Shown here in pieces: positions 22,933 through 38,200 of a stretch of DNA of 64,000 bases. The translations under genes were made by a program, and so were the position numbers. How positions within the stretch are numbered: position 1 is the stretch's first letter; each line of letters starts with the position of its first letter. The notes under the pieces were generated by a model, which worked only from the letters and a program-made list of their open reading frames with translations, did not search any database and had not been told where the DNA came from. The stretch spans positions 310,001 to 374,000 of the forward strand of contig OENT01000007.1 of assembly GCA_900239685.1 (NCBI GenBank). Direction: 5' to 3'. The stretch is from Rotaria macrura. Lineage: Eukaryota; Rotifera; Eurotatoria; Philodinida; Philodinidae.

Positions 22933-24072
22933 CAGAGGTACAACCAGACCACTAGACCTGCCTGCCTATGACAGGCCAGGCCCACCCGTCAATCAGGCCA
23001 GACAACCCGCCTGGTCTGTCTATATCATTTATATATATTGTTTTCTTTTCGGTAGAAATGTTTTTAAAAAAATCGAAAGTAGTGCCAGCAATTATAAGAG
23101 AAGCATAGAATAATGTTCTGCGTTCATTATGATGGATCAAAATGATGACTAATGTTCATCTCAAATCGCATAGTTCATCGTTTGTATCTATTCATTCCTT
23201 ATGTTCTCATTTATCTATATTCTTTTAGTCTTAATTGTTGTTAAAATCTGTCTTATCAATTCTTGTTTTAATATTTATTATTGATTGTTGGAGCCTTTTT
23301 TGTTTTCTTTAAACCTAAATGTTAGCATTTAATTGCGTTTCTTGGAGAAATGACTGATATTGATATTCCATCTCTATTAATAATTCCCCATATCGTTCAC
23401 AAGTAAAACAAAATGCATGCTTCCTTTCTATCATCAAAATGGTCAGGGCAGTGTGTGTGACTCTCTCCTCCGGAATATTCGAAAAATTGTTTTGCATTCT
23501 ATTTCACAAAATGAAATTTATACTACCTGAAACATAATTTTATAAGTTACCCTCAGTGTGGCCAGATATTAAACTGGAAAATTCAGAATTCAAATCTAAA
23601 TATTCTGGAAAACTCCGAAAAGTCTTTAAAAAACCTAAAAACAGCTCCAAAAACTTCGAAAAATCCTGAGAAAGTCTAAAACAAATTAGCAAAAACCCAG
23701 ATAATTCAGATAAGTCAAGCGAAAATCTTGAAAAACTCCTGAACAGACGCAACAAATCTCTAAGACTTAACAAAAATTCCGAAAAAACTCCGGTAAAATC
23801 TCGAAAAACTGTCAAAATTCAGAAGACCTGACAATACTAGCTACTTCGTCGCAAAATTTTTGGAAAGTAGCATATTACAGGTTACTCTCACCACCAATTT
23901 TTGGTTGCTCGCGACACCTCTTGTAATGTCATTGGTAAGAAATAAAAATAGACAGGCCTTTTCAGGCAGGTCAGGCCGAAAAAATAAGTCGGCAGGCATA
24001 GGTAGGCTTGAAATACCAAGGCCTGCCACAGACCCGGTAGGCCTTCAATAACGCAGCCTAGTTGGACCTCTG
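22933..24072. mobile_element. hAT-like non-autonomous element with imperfect inverted ends
   Basis: The left end reads CAGAGGTACAACCA and the right end, in reverse, CAGAGGTCCAACTA, matching at 12 of 14 positions. Both ends are followed by GC-rich blocks of CAGGCCTGCC type that stand out from the AT-rich surroundings (22950-23010 and 23940-24050). The 8 bases outside each end (GTACGTAA and ACACTTAA) agree at only 5 positions, so a target duplication is at best eroded. CAGAGGT ends fit the hAT style. There is no transposase. The interior contains the degenerate repeat at 23560-23820. Confidence 0.6.
23560..23820. repeat. Degenerate short tandem repeat of AAAAACTCCGAAAA type
   Basis: About 260 bases built from imperfect units of roughly 14-18 bases (AAAACTCCGAAAAGTCT, AAAACTTCGAAAAATCCTGAG, AAAATCTTGAAAAACTCCTG and so on). 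It yields an open frame on the minus strand that is rich in Phe, Leu, Ser and Arg; this frame is a by-product of the repeat and not a credible protein. Confidence 0.6.
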
Positions 24073-27000
24073 ACACTTAATATTAAAAACAAATGATTTG
24101 TTGAATCGTTGCATTTTATTCAATTAGCAATGCTGACGATGGATGAAACATTGCTAAGGAGATGATTACTAGTTTGAATACATATTTAAACTGTCTAAAT
24201 CGTCTTCAAGAAGTTCAGACGTTATATTGCGATTTTTCCTATGACATATGAAGCATTGGCAGAAATAATGAACAAGACCATGATAACCTGAAATTTTCTC
24301 CATATGTCTACCTCATAAACCTAGTACACATAGTAGATGTCACAGTTTGACTTTTCCGATCTTTTCTAGGTTCTAATTCATGATGAATTATTCATAATGA
24401 AAGCAAGTGTATTGAATGAAAAACTGTTTTTATGGAATATAACAAAGATTATGAGAATCGTTGTGTGGGTAAGCTATAGAAGATAGAAAAGATTGATCAT
24501 ACATCTTCCTGCAAACATTTCAGCCTTGGAGATATTCTAGTCGACAATTCAGATCTTGAGAAGATCGATTAATTTCCCATCTTCAAGGTTTTTCTAGAAA
24601 AAACAATTGAATAAAACTGAACGAGTAAGGAAGCTTTGCTCCTCATGTTTCTCATGGATACAAAAGAAATCATTCTCAAACACTTTAAATGATAAAAGTA
24701 TGATAATTAGAATGTAATTAAAGCTATTATTATACATCTTTTATCTTTATTTGATTATGAAATTAGTATTGAGTTTTTATTCGGCCATTAGTGTTGAATA
24801 TATCACCAAACACATACATATAAACCAAAACGGCTAACGAACAACCAGCATAATTGAAGCTGAGCAGTCAAATTTTGGCAGATAAAACAATAGATCTTAG
24901 CCATTTTGAATTTTCTATGTAGGTTTTAGTACGTTTTACGTGCGATGATCTGTATCGTTTGTTTTTAATAATTACGAAACTAAATGATGGTTATCAGACA
25001 AAATTCAACTTTTTAATGTAAAACTAGCTTGCAACGACTCTTATCCTATTTCAATAATGGAAACATTTTTAACATTTAAAATAGTACTGATAGCTTAAAA
25101 TACAAGTTCCAAGTGTTATTTCTAAATGCAAAACAAAACTTTAGACGTGTGAAAATTGTTTTGAAAATTCATGCCTGTGCGTTACTTAGTGTTTCTTTAA
25201 TAACGCACTCATTTTTCAAGCTGTCAACGGCTTCTCTTGATTAAATGATAGCCCTCTCTTTCAGCTATAAAACTACATCTCACAAAATTCATGAACATGG
25301 AGTAGTTGGCAGAATTTATTACTCCTTTTGTATCCCCCGAAAACCGATGGACGTTTTTGACTGTGTTACCTGCGTTTTGCATGATAGTATATATATATAT
25401 ATATATATATGTATATGTATAGGTATACTCATGTTTGATTCCTAAAACATATTCTTTCTCATGGCGCTTAAACAGTGAATCAGACAAGTAGACGAACAGA
25501 ACGTACGTATGAATGTACTTACACGAAAAACCGTGATGCTTTGTTTTCTTCATATCTATTTCGAAACTTTCTTCTAGGCAACTTTTTCTTGCTAAATAAT
25601 CAGTAATTATATCATACACTTTTTTCTCTTGATTTCGTGTTGTTTTTCAACAATAATTGAAGAAACATTCTTTTATATTTGCCTCTGATGTGCTGCTAAA
25701 ATTTGAATACTTTCTGAAAAGGAATTTCGTCAAATAAATGACATAGATCGAATTTTAGCATGAATGAACAATCTTCTTATTAATGATGAAATAAATTTTT
25801 CTATTTTTCTTATACTGAAGACTAGAGTGATGACGACTATATAAAGTATATTTCGATGAACAATAAAAAGATTCCGTTGAATTTTACATTAATTTGATTC
25901 TAAACATGATTGATACAATGTATTTAAACGAAAAAATCTAATAATATCGAAGTGTTGATTGAAGCAGGTGATTCTTTTTGTCGTTGATACTCGGTTATTT
26001 TTATCCCGTATGACAATGTTTGCACTCGTTAAACCTTGATTTTAACATTATTCGATTACATTCATCTTTAGTTTAACTAGAGAAAAGAAAAAGGAAAACA
26101 CTAATAAAAATCAAATTAACGTAACATTATCAATATCTGACGAACAAAGACAATTGATTTTGTCAATCTTACTTTCATAAATGATTACATGAAATGTCAA
26201 ATGTGATCTTAACAACGTTAGCTTTTCGATGATATGAATTATCTTTGATATTCAATGGCATGTTTACTGTATTTTGAGAAAACATAACTATTTTCAATTA
26301 AACTCTCGATTGTTAAAGTATTTATCCACAGAAGAAAATCCGAAAGAAGTTTTCTAGAAGAATGATTGATTTTCGTCTTACGATTTTCACGCGTGATAAT
26401 GCATCAACTCGTCAGAGACATAGTTTTACTTTTACCATCAGCACGATGGAAAATTTTCTAGAGAAGAAGAATCAATAGAACGAACGAATATTTTTTTCCC
26501 TACTAAAAACGAAATATCATGATCAGTTACGATCAAGTTTCTTTACAACACTCACTAATAAAACTCTTCAGATTTCAAATCTCGCAAACCCAATCGACAC
26601 TCGTCAGCACTTGAAGTGCGACAAGTCACTTTTTTGCATTTTACTTCTAATCGTACATATTCGAGCGAATGACGCAAACAGAGACAACATTTTAGAATAA
26701 GACCTCATCCAAAAGAACTCAATGGTATATAAAGTCTTTATAAATTTTCTTAAAAGCTGACAATTATTTCCATCAATGAATAATAGATTCATCATCGTAG
26801 AAGTCATACATTCACATATGAGCGGCAACGCTTTTTTTGTGTCCAGTTTTCATACTTATTTTGAAACTGCCACCATTGATCTTTCAATCATGTTTTTTGT
26901 CGACAATTGTATTTATTTAAATGAATTTATAGAATTATCAGTTATTCGAATAGTATATTCAACTGCGAATTAATATGGTATTGATATTCTCTGTATACTC

Positions 27001-29223
27001 AAACAATACTCATGTTTTTTGAAGAACAAAGGTTTGTGAACGAAATGTTGGAATTACGTCAATTAGAATTTAACATTGTTTCTCAGACTGAACAGTATCA
27101 ATGCCATCAAATTTACATTGTTCGTTTCTGAGGTTGGCCATAGTTTGGGCAAAATGGAAAAATGTCGAAGAGAAACAAATTGAAGTCGAAAGTTTAAAAA
27201 ACAAATGGTAGCTTGCTAGACACATCATACATTGTATGAAATGAATTTAACGTTGCAACAACGATTATGCATAAGTCACGAGGCGTAAGCAAACGAGAAA
27301 ATATTGTAATTTTTTCGTTTAACAACAACAGCAACAACAAATGATAATCCATCGAAATATTCTATTGGAGTTATAAGAACATCAGAATATCTTATATCAA
27401 GATTATGTATGTGATGTTGTATTGCAATTGTTCTATGGTGCTTTCTTCTTGCTCGTAATTTTGCATTAAATTGAATACACGTGGGGTTAAAACGATTTTC
27501 TTCTCGTGTTAGAAATTTTATGAATGATCACATGTTAGGATGATGAACATACACTGACGATATAAAAAAAAATACTGAACTATCCGTGCTCAAATGTCAC
27601 CTATCACGGAAGACATTACCTTTTGCGATAGTTTTCTTGTTTGGGCATTTTTTGGTATTCAATATTTTTCCTTCCGACCAAACAAAGGCATACCGTTTCT
27701 TACGTAATCTTGTTAAAATTTCTTATAATTTGAAAAAATTCTTTCAATTTACTTTCATTTCATGTAAAGTTTTTGACGAATACGAAATAGTTCTCATTTG
27801 ATTTACAGTATCATCTAATACTATTTTGATATTTTTTTAAATATGTTTTTCTTAGATTACTATTAAATAATTTATAACTATTTCTATTACATGGCAAAAG
27901 AATAAAACGTATTTATACACTGACCGAATATGAATGTATTAGTAAACTAAAAGAAGCTTGTCTTTATGAATAGTTCAGTTAATAAGGACATGTTAGCAAT
28001 TATCTTGATATCTATGCATCTTTTCATTGATCTCTAGATGTACTTATTTTTCTTCATTTTTTTCATGTCAGGATATTCCTGTCACGATGCAATGATGTAT
28101 ACTATCACTATGAACACGAAATGATAAGACAAATTGTATTATTGTCTTATTTTAACAATCATTAATGGCTTTCATCTTTTGACGATTATCCTCTTTTTCA
28201 TTCAAAATTCAATAAAGAATCTTGAATGTTATTTTTTGCACCTTTCTACTGAAAGAGATAAAAGGTCAAATCGATAAAAATATGCAAGCAGCCTATTTTT
28301 TGTTATTACGTATTTGATTGTTCGCAATACCAATTCATACAAAAGACTACGTACCATTTCTTTCTAACAGTATTATTTTCGTTGATGAAATGAAAATTTC
28401 TTTATCATGATCGTCAAGTTTAGCTTCATGAGTAAAAATGAAAAGAAAAGGAACATATTCGCCTCTTTTTTTTTCGTTGTACAAATTTAGGCGGTTAGAA
28501 ATACAGGCACTTGAAAAAAAGGAGAGTTGTAGTCAACTAATGTACAAACAAATCACCATCGAGTCAAATAAGATAAGAAGATTGTTTTCAATTTCATATG
28601 TAAACGGTGCGCGAAAAGCGAAAGAGAGAATATAAAGACACTTTGGTTTTATCATTTGAGATGAAGAAGACAAGTGAGATTTGCTGCCTATTTATAACAT
28701 CAATCTTTTATATAGGTTTGTATAACACGGGAAAAAAGAGAAGGGAAAAAATGATGATTGTTCTTATTATTCTTTAACACTCGTTTTTCGATTGAATAGA
28801 AGAGAAACGCAAATCAAAAGTGTTTAGTCTTGTTGATTGTTCTATCTAGTATTACAACAATCAATGATTTGACAATGTTGTGCCTTCTCAATTTACTCGA
28901 ATTTCGTTCGTTTCTTTTTTCGTACTTCTCATTCAAGCGCATCAAAAAATGATTGAAGATTATCAAATAGATGTGTACCACAGTTAGAATTATTATCATC
29001 GAGTAAAATTGAAATCAGATGCGAGTGTGTGCCTATGTTTATATGAGTCGGTCATCTTCTTTTCTTTTACTTTTTTTAGTGCGACGGTAAGGTAGTAATA
29101 GCACTGCATATATATATATGCTTTTTAGTCTTAACGCTGTGAGTCCGTATTCTAGAGTCGAATGAAAACTAAGAAAAAAAACAGAACAAAACTGTTTGAA
29201 TGTTTATTTTAGATAATTGAGCA
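24073..29223. other. 5-kb gene-poor region upstream of megalin
   Basis: No reading frame on either strand resembles a known protein. A (TA)n microsatellite lies at 25387-25411, with smaller TA runs near 29107-29119. This is the longest gene-free part of the window. It probably carries the promoter and any untranslated first exons of the megalin gene. Confidence 0.5.
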
Positions 29224-32200
29224 ATGAATTTGAAAATACTTATTTTTCTGTTTTGTTCGAATTTTTTACTACTATATTCGATCACAGGTAAAGTTCAAGA
29301 AGAAAAATCTAGGAAGTGTAATGCAAATGACTTCGTTTTGAATATTATTTCTTAGATGCTTGTGCGATTAACGAATGGAGATGTGAAACAGGTGGTCGTT
29401 GTATTCCGTTAAACTGGCGTTGTAATCGTATTAACGATTGTAGTGATTCGTCTGATGAACGAAATTGCAGTAAGTATTGAATAGTACGAAAGATATTTGT
29501 TTTTTCTTTGTGTGAGATTTTCACTTTTAATATAATTAGCATATCCAAGATGTGCGGATTCACAATTCGATTGTGGTGATAGATGTATACCTCGTTCATG
29601 GGTATGTGATGGTGACAACGATTGTGGTAATAATACCGATGAACAAAATTGTCGTATGTTATCGTATTGTTTTATATCATAAGGAAATGTTATTCGAATT
29701 AATATTATCTAGCTCCAAGAAGATGTTCAAATACACAATTTCAATGTAATGATTCACGATGTATAGATGCATCTATGAAATGCGTATGTGTATTTGAAAT
29801 CTACAGAGGGTTTGAAAAAAATGCAACAGAATTTACTCGACACTTTCTAGAATCATGTCAAAGACTGTAGTGACGGCACTGATGAGGGAGCATTTTGCAG
29901 TAAGTCCTTTTGATTTTTTTATATTCTATACAAAAAACTATATGCGTCATTTCTAGATTATCGTCGATGTGATCCTTCAAATGAATATCAATGTGATGTA
30001 CAACGATGTTTGCCTTTAACACAGAAATGTGATGGTTATTACAATTGTGATGATCGAACTGATGAACTCAATTGCAGTAAGTATCTTGCTTGTTTTTGTA
30101 GAAATGAAATATTGGTTGACATGATCGAAATATTATTCTTTTAGATAGTACGGCATGTTCAACGTATCAATTTCGATGTGTATCTGATGGTAGATGCATA
30201 CCAAGTTATCAACGGTGTGATTTTCGTTTACAATGTATCGACGGGTCCGATGAAGTCAATTGCAGTAAGAGGAAACAAAAAGGAGACACTTGTCGGCTAC
30301 AGATAGCCTTTTTTTCTTTATAGCACGGCCTAATTGTACATCAAGTCAATATCAATGCACGAATGGACGATGTATTCCATCATCATGGGTTTGTGGTATG
30401 TATTATTTTGTTTATTCGACACAAAAAATACATGAATTCACTATTTCATAATATTAGATCGCGATGATGACTGTCTCGATCGTAGTGACGAAACACATTG
30501 TAGTGCACGACATTGTCCACCACATATGTATCCATGTAATGTGACTGGTCAATGTATTGATATAACAAAAGTATGTAATGGTGAACAAGATTGTGTTGAT
30601 GGCACCGATGAAAGTTCACAATGTGGTACGTAAATTTAATTATACAAGAAAATTCAAACTGATACTATAGAGAATTAACACACATAATTTGGATTCTCCT
30701 ATGATATTTAAACAGTTACAATAGCTTTTGACAATGAATCATCATGTAGATTGATAAGACGAATTATTTCTCGTGGTTTTGTATCAATTTCATTCGTACG
30801 AAAATCAACTATTTCAAATGTAATATCTTGTAATTCGATTTGAAATAGATTAAATGCATACCAAAGATAATAGATGGCTAATATAGATAATAACGACCAG
30901 AGAAGAATAAATCCTAAACTAAATAAATTAATATATGTCCAACCAAGATAGAGTTTCGTTTGAATCGTTGTTACTGAAGGAAGAAGATCATCCATAATGA
31001 TCATTGTTTTCATATGGCGCGTGGATGTATTCAAATTGATTATATTTTTTAGGTACACAACTTTGTGGTTTATTTTCGTGTGAACATGCATGTCGACCGA
31101 CACCGAATGGTCGTGGTAAATGCTATTGTCCGATTGGTTTTCAAATTAATCCGATTGATAATCGTTCTTGTATTGGTAAGAATCTCGTTTGAATAAAATC
31201 GAAAACAAAGAAAGAGATAGAGTATGTGCGTTTTATTGCGATTTCAAGATGTGAATGAATGTGAAATTTGGGATGAGTGTGATCAAGATTGTCAAAATAC
31301 AATCGGATCGTAAGTTGAAGAACATTCCATTTGTTAGAGAAAAAGGTTTTTTTCTCTCTCTAAATTCTATACTATGCGTAGATATGCATGTACTTGTCGA
31401 GCAAATTATACACTTGAAGCTGGCAATAGATGTAAACATATAAAAAGTAAGTAGGCAATGGAAAATCAGAATAAAAAAAAATGTCCATATTTATTATTTA
31501 TTATGTATAGGTGATGATATGAAAATGTTTGTAGCTATAGCAAATAAAATCTATGAAATCGATCGACTTCGTAATGCAAGAATAATCTATACGGGCCTGG
31601 AAAATATGACCATTCAAGCTGTTGATTATCATTATAGGAATCAATTACTTTATTTTACTGATGCAAATGCTCATAAAGTAAGAGAAAGCAATGGTTGCTT
31701 TTTGTTCGTTGTATATCATTTATTAATGATTGAAAATGTTCTTAGATTTATTCATTATCATTATCAACTTTATCAACAACGGCAAGACTCGTACTTGAAA
31801 AAAACATTCGTATGCCGATATCGATTGCTGTTGATTGGATAACAAATAAAATGTATATTGTTGAAGCCCAATTAGCACGCATTGACATGTTATCCTTAGA
31901 TGAAAAACTGATGAAAACTAATATAATTACAACTAATCTTTATCAACCAACATCAGTAGCTATTGATCCCATTGCCGAATATTTAGTTTTTTCTGATGCA
32001 GGCGATTGGAATCGAATACCAGCAAAAATTAGTCGGTGTCTTCTCGATGGTACACAATGTAAAACATTAATTGATCAAAAATTGGAAACACCAACTGATT
32101 TAACAGTTGATTTTATTAAACGAAGAATTTATTGGGTTGATCGATCTTATGATCATGTTGAAAGTTGTGATTATCATGGGTCAAGAAGGTATGAATAAGT

Positions 32201-35200
32201 ATTGATATGTATTAACGATCAAAATCTGTAATACAATTCACTGAATTTCGCTGATCATGGAGAAATTGATTTATTCTCTTTATTTCGAGCGTATATTTCT
32301 TGACTATCATTTAACTAAATCTTCCAGAACTTTAATAACAGAATGAAATTTCTATTGCAATGATATAGTTATGATAGACATATGTATATTTTGATCTCTG
32401 ATGAGTTCAACGTCTATTCGTAATAACCTGTGACTAATCTCTTGCATAGTCTTGTCGGTGATTTTTTGATTGATATCTGCCAAGATAACTGAGATGACTA
32501 TAAGATTTACCTCTATTTAATTCAAAAACGTTTATCTAATAGAATTTCGTGCATGAAATTCTTTATCCATTTGTTTTTAATTAACAATTATTTTTATTAT
32601 TATTATATAGAATTACGATAGCATCCGGTAGTCAAAATATACCATATTCAGTTGGCATTGATTTATTCGAAAATAATCTTTATTTAACGGATGATATGAA
32701 AGGTGCCGTATTACAACTTCGACGTCATTTTAATTCAAATACAAGCTATTTCTATAAACCTGAGTCATTCATTCGACCTCAAGGAATAGCTGTTTATCAC
32801 GAAACACGACAGCCACATCGAGTAAATCCATGTAATGGAACAAGCAATGGTGGTTGTGAGCATTTATGTTTACTTGGACGAGCAACACTATTGGCCAATA
32901 GTTATCAATGTCGATGTCAATCTGGTTTTCGATTGAAATCAGATTTAAAATCTTGTGAACGTAAGTGAAAAAAAAACCTATAAAATAAAGATAGTTTAGA
33001 TTTACGTTTCTGTTGATGATTTAGCTGTGAAAGAATTTCTACTTTTAACACGATTAACATCTATCCGTGCCATTGATTTAAATCGGGATTCAAATATTGA
33101 AGCACGACCACCGATTGTACCTGATCAACGAACTATCATAACAGCTTCTGCATTTGATTATGAAGAGAAAACTGTTTATTTTTATTCTCAAAAAACTCAG
33201 TTTATCTATTCATCAAAAATGGATGGTGACAGTAAGTTAACATTGCATTTCTATTTTTTTGTTCTAGTAATTATCATTATTCGAATTTTAGAACCAACCC
33301 CAGTGACAACATCAAAAATCTTTCCGACTGTTAGTGCTTTAGCATATGATTGGTATTCAAAATTACTTTATATGACATCGATAGTTCAAAGTCAAATTCT
33401 TGTTGTTCGAATCAACGCTAGAGATTTTCCACAACGTGTTCTCGTTAATGCAACGACTGGTGTACATGGCATTGCCTTAGATCCTTTAGAAGGGTATGTT
33501 TGATTGAATTTCGCATGCGAACGATGAAATTTTTAAAAAATATATGCAGAATATTCTAAAAATATGATGCAGAAAAAAATAATAAAATATCAATGTTTCG
33601 TATATCTGGTCAATAGTCGGAACCTATACTATTTAAAACTTCTTTTCCCTATGTTGAATAACGCCCTATATCGATTGAAAAGAAAATATTTTAACTAACA
33701 TCCGTACGGCAAAATCGAATGAAGAGTAATCAAACTATTTTAAATCGTTTTCTAAAATCAATGAACATACTAGAAGATTTCAACCACGTGACAAAGTCCG
33801 TATTGTTGGCATGTACATATGAATCACTATCAAATAGTAAATTTACAGGGTAAAGTATTAGGTGAATACAAAAAGCAGAGTGTCGTAAAATAATAATGAT
33901 TGACCATTTTTTCGTTAGAGTATACAATGATACATTTTATTCGGTAATTTTACGGGAAAGATTTCTAAAGTATTGAAATTCCTCTAGACTATTTGGAAAA
34001 TATTCACCGAATGTTGTATCCAAGTTTGGACATAATCGAAGCGTTCTAGGTGAATTGTACATTGAACAAAGAATAACCTTTCGATTCTTCATCTGATTGC
34101 TGGCTTTAAAGTTCGTCCCGGAGGACTATTTTATCTGAACTAAAAGAAAAGGATAGCAGAGTGTCTCTCAGTAAAATTTAGATTTTTGTATTTGAATACA
34201 CATTATCTAATTTAGATATGTATTTTATTCAACAATCACTCGCCCTGCAAAGATCTATCGTATGCTATCTGATGGAACGAATCGTAATATAATCATTCCA
34301 AACGAATTGGCCACACCCTATCATTTAACATGTGATTATTCAACAAAACGTCTTTATTGGACTGATGGTACATTATCACGTATTCAATACTCGGATTACA
34401 ATGGTCGAAATTTACAATCATTACGAGGACGTTACATTTCACATCCATTCGGCATTGCAATTTTTGGATGTAAGAAAAACAAAACTACGAATATACATTA
34501 TTAATTGAAAAGAATGAAAAATTGATTTATTTGTCAATCTCTTATAGCGCGTCTCTATTTTACTGATGCAACATTAGACAGTGTATTTGAAAGTAGTAAA
34601 ACATACAGGTATAATAGAAATATTTCGCATTATCTTTAATTATCATCTATTTGATTGTACAGTGGTTATGCAGCATCTGTTCGATCAAATATTCCATCGA
34701 TTACAGCAATTCAAATTTATGCAGAATCATCTCAACCGATGAATAGTATGAAATTATGAACGAAAAAATGAAATCAAGTTTTGTCTATTATTATTCTTTT
34801 TTTTCTATTATTAGTTACACATCCGTGTCGAAGAAATAATGGTGAATGTTCAGATTTCTGTTTTCCAAGTCGAGATCATGATATGCTAACACGAAAATGT
34901 GGCTGTCGCTATGGACGAAAAATAAACTCAATGAATTACCAAGAATGTATTGATAATTCACAAGCTGAGCCAGATCAATCATCATGTGACGGACGTTTTA
35001 CATGTCGAAATGGTCGATGTGTTCCAACGAGCTATAAATGTGACGGAGGTAAATTATTTGATTCTATCATTGAGAACAGAAAAAGTCTAAAAAAATATGT
35101 TCTACTTTCATTGTTACAGATGATGATTGTCATGATAATAGTGATGAACAAAATTGTCCAGGTAAACAACAGAAATATAAATTTACATGAAGTTCTACCG

Positions 35201-38200
35201 CTTGCTACATATTAAAGACTATCATAGAGCCCCTTTTTAATGGGCATCAATCCTTTTTTTCTCATTCTAATACTTAGCTTACATTATGACTTGAATTTCT
35301 TCGTTTTCTTTACGAACAGTCATCTCATGAACTCGTCAGTTATTAGTTCTTTATCTTGATATTCTGCAAACTACGATAGTTTCAAATGTCTACTTCATGA
35401 ATAACTAGAGTTTTAGATAATTGGTCACACTCATACTAATCAGTACGTCCTGCAGTAGAAAGCCTAAATCTGATTCGATGAATTCTCTAAATAGCTAATC
35501 GATTTGGATTCGAAACTATCTACATGAGTAGTAATTCATACCCTAGGAAAAATTCTAACTCGTACCATATTGTTATTGATGTGTGATATTTTTGTGCTAT
35601 GTAAATAGATATCAAATCAGATGAGATTAGTTTATTAAAAATATGAAAAAGAAATCTAATCTTTAACGATGTTTTTTTTACGACAATAGTTTTGTTTAGT
35701 ATATTTAGGCAAATGAAACGGTCAGAAACTCTCAAAAATGTTGCAATCAACTATTTACTATTAGGTCTTTTATTTTTTAGGCAAATGTTTCAACTCTTCT
35801 ACGAAAAAAGATTTTCCCAATGTTTCTTAGTGCGAAAATACGATTTTAACTCTTAAAAAGTCTCTCCTGAATGAAATTTCTGTTCAGTTTCTAAGCTTCG
35901 ATTGTTAACTGAGTCAAAATTAATGATGCATGATAAAACTTAACGTGATGTTCAGAGTTTCGGATTATGATACAATCAATGTATCAAGAAAAATCTTTTC
36001 GAAAACGTGCCATTACACTTAAAACAGAATTGAATTTTATTTTGTTTCATTTGATTATAATCTGAATGAAATAAATAATTATAAAAATAAACCGATTTGT
36101 AAATTATACCAATCTATTGGTTCATATCAAATATATATCTATATATATTCAACCTGAGAGTGATTATGAAAATTTCATTCGGAATAGCTACTTCTATCTA
36201 GAACTTATGTCAAGTTTTTGTTTCTTATGCTTTATCTATTAATTGTATTCAAATAGCCGGATCACCAACGTGTGCAACAAATCAATTTCAATGTCGAACT
36301 TCAGGTGTTTGTATAAACAAACAGCTTGTTTGTGATGGTTATGCTCATTGTCAAGATCGCTCAGATGAATCCAATTGCAGTATGATAAGAGAAAATTTGA
36401 CTATGCTCTAGAAAATTAATTTCGTTTTTATTCTCTTGTTTCAGGTCGAACTTGTTCGCAGTATCAATTTCGCTGTGCAACTGGAAAATGCATTCCCAAC
36501 GCTTGGATATGTGATAATGGTAAATAAAAAAAGAATTTCTCTTCATATATTGTATTATTGTTTCTTTCTATAGAAAACGATTGTGGTGACTCAAGTGATG
36601 AGCAAAATTGTAGTGGTAAATAAGAATAGGAACTATTTTTGTTTTGTCAATGCACGAGAACAAACATGAAATTCGGTTCGTTTAGAAAGAACATGTGATT
36701 CATTAACTCAATTCGCTTGCCCTCACACACCTGGCAGATGCATTCCAAAAGGTATGTTAAAATATTAGTTGTCGTGTTTCTTTTTCGGTTTCTACTCGAG
36801 ATCTTCTTTCTTGTTAGGATGGAAATGTGATGGTCAAAATGGTAAGATTACGGTTGCTTGTTTTCGTTTTGAGTTTTAAAACCTATTGTTCTTATTGATT
36901 CCCATCGACAGATTGTGGTGATAATTCTGATGGTTAGTATAGTGAAAGATATTAAGATGTTTGCTTAGCATGAGTTTATTTTTAGAACTAGATTGTCCAC
37001 CTATATCTTGTGGTGCTGGACAATTTTTATGTTCAAGTGATCGTCAATGCATTAATGCTACACGACGTTGTGATGGTATTGCGGGTATGTAAATATCTAT
37101 CGAGTATTCAAAATGTTAGAATCGTTCGATTTAGACTGTCAGTCTATCGAAGATGAACGAAATTGTGCTGGATCAACGCCATCCTATTGTCGAGCAGATC
37201 AATTTCGCTGTGGATCAACTTGCATACCAAATGTAAGTTGAACTTGAACAAATTTTCGAAAGTTCTCTATATTTTATTTCCATTAGGCTTGGCGTTGTGA
37301 TGGTCATCGAGGTAAAAATAAATCTTTCGATCATGAAACACTGTCAACAGATAGCCATTAATATGTTAAACACAGCAAATATTTATGTACACTATAGGAG
37401 GAAATGAATTTCCAATATATGTATCACATAATATGCTATATAGTAGTTCATTACGATAGTTTAGAGGTAGAAATCGACGTAATTGAAATTCATGAACAAA
37501 GTAGAAGTGTCACGTATTCAAAAACGTGTTTTGAAGCTTCAACACATAATTTTCTTTGAAAAGCTTCCTATTGAATTTGATGCTATGAGAGAGTATTATC
37601 GGCATGCAGTAGAAACGTGCCGGTAGTATTTTACGATGTGTGTTTGATGTCATAGTTCAAACTGCTGAAATTATGAACGTTCTTGTTGTTCGATGAATAA
37701 AACTATTTAACTAGTTTTATTTTCATCACATAGCAAAGAATTAGAATATGAAGTATATATTGATGGACATGTGTGTATTGTCATCAAGTAACAGAAAGAA
37801 ACCAAGTGACATTTAATTCAATATATTTAGATTGTGCGGATGGATCTGATGAACCACCTAGTTGTGGTCAGTATCTGTGTTTCGTGTTGTTTCTGTTGAT
37901 AATATCTATGATGAAATTATGCTCGTTATAGGTGCACGAAATTGTACAACGAATGAATTTCGTTGTGAAACATCAGGTGATTGTATTCCCAAAGGATGGA
38001 TGTGTGATCATGAAGTACATATAAGAATTTCTTTTTTCTTTCGAAAATTTTGATATATTCTGATTTCTTAAGGATGATTGTGATGATGGTTCGGATGAAG
38101 ATTCACAATTATGTCGTAAGAGCGATTGATATGTTTTGTTTGTTGATGAATTTGAGATTTTTATTGAATAACTAGAAAATGCACCGTTTTCATGTCCAGA

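Noticed and set aside
23540-23815. 91-codon Phe/Leu/Arg-rich minus-strand frame
   Set aside because: Produced by the degenerate short tandem repeat inside a mobile element; no domain-like pattern.
25224-25619. 131-codon minus-strand frame in the gene-poor region
   Set aside because: Half of it is translated TA microsatellite (Tyr/Ile/Thr alternation); no coding character outside it.
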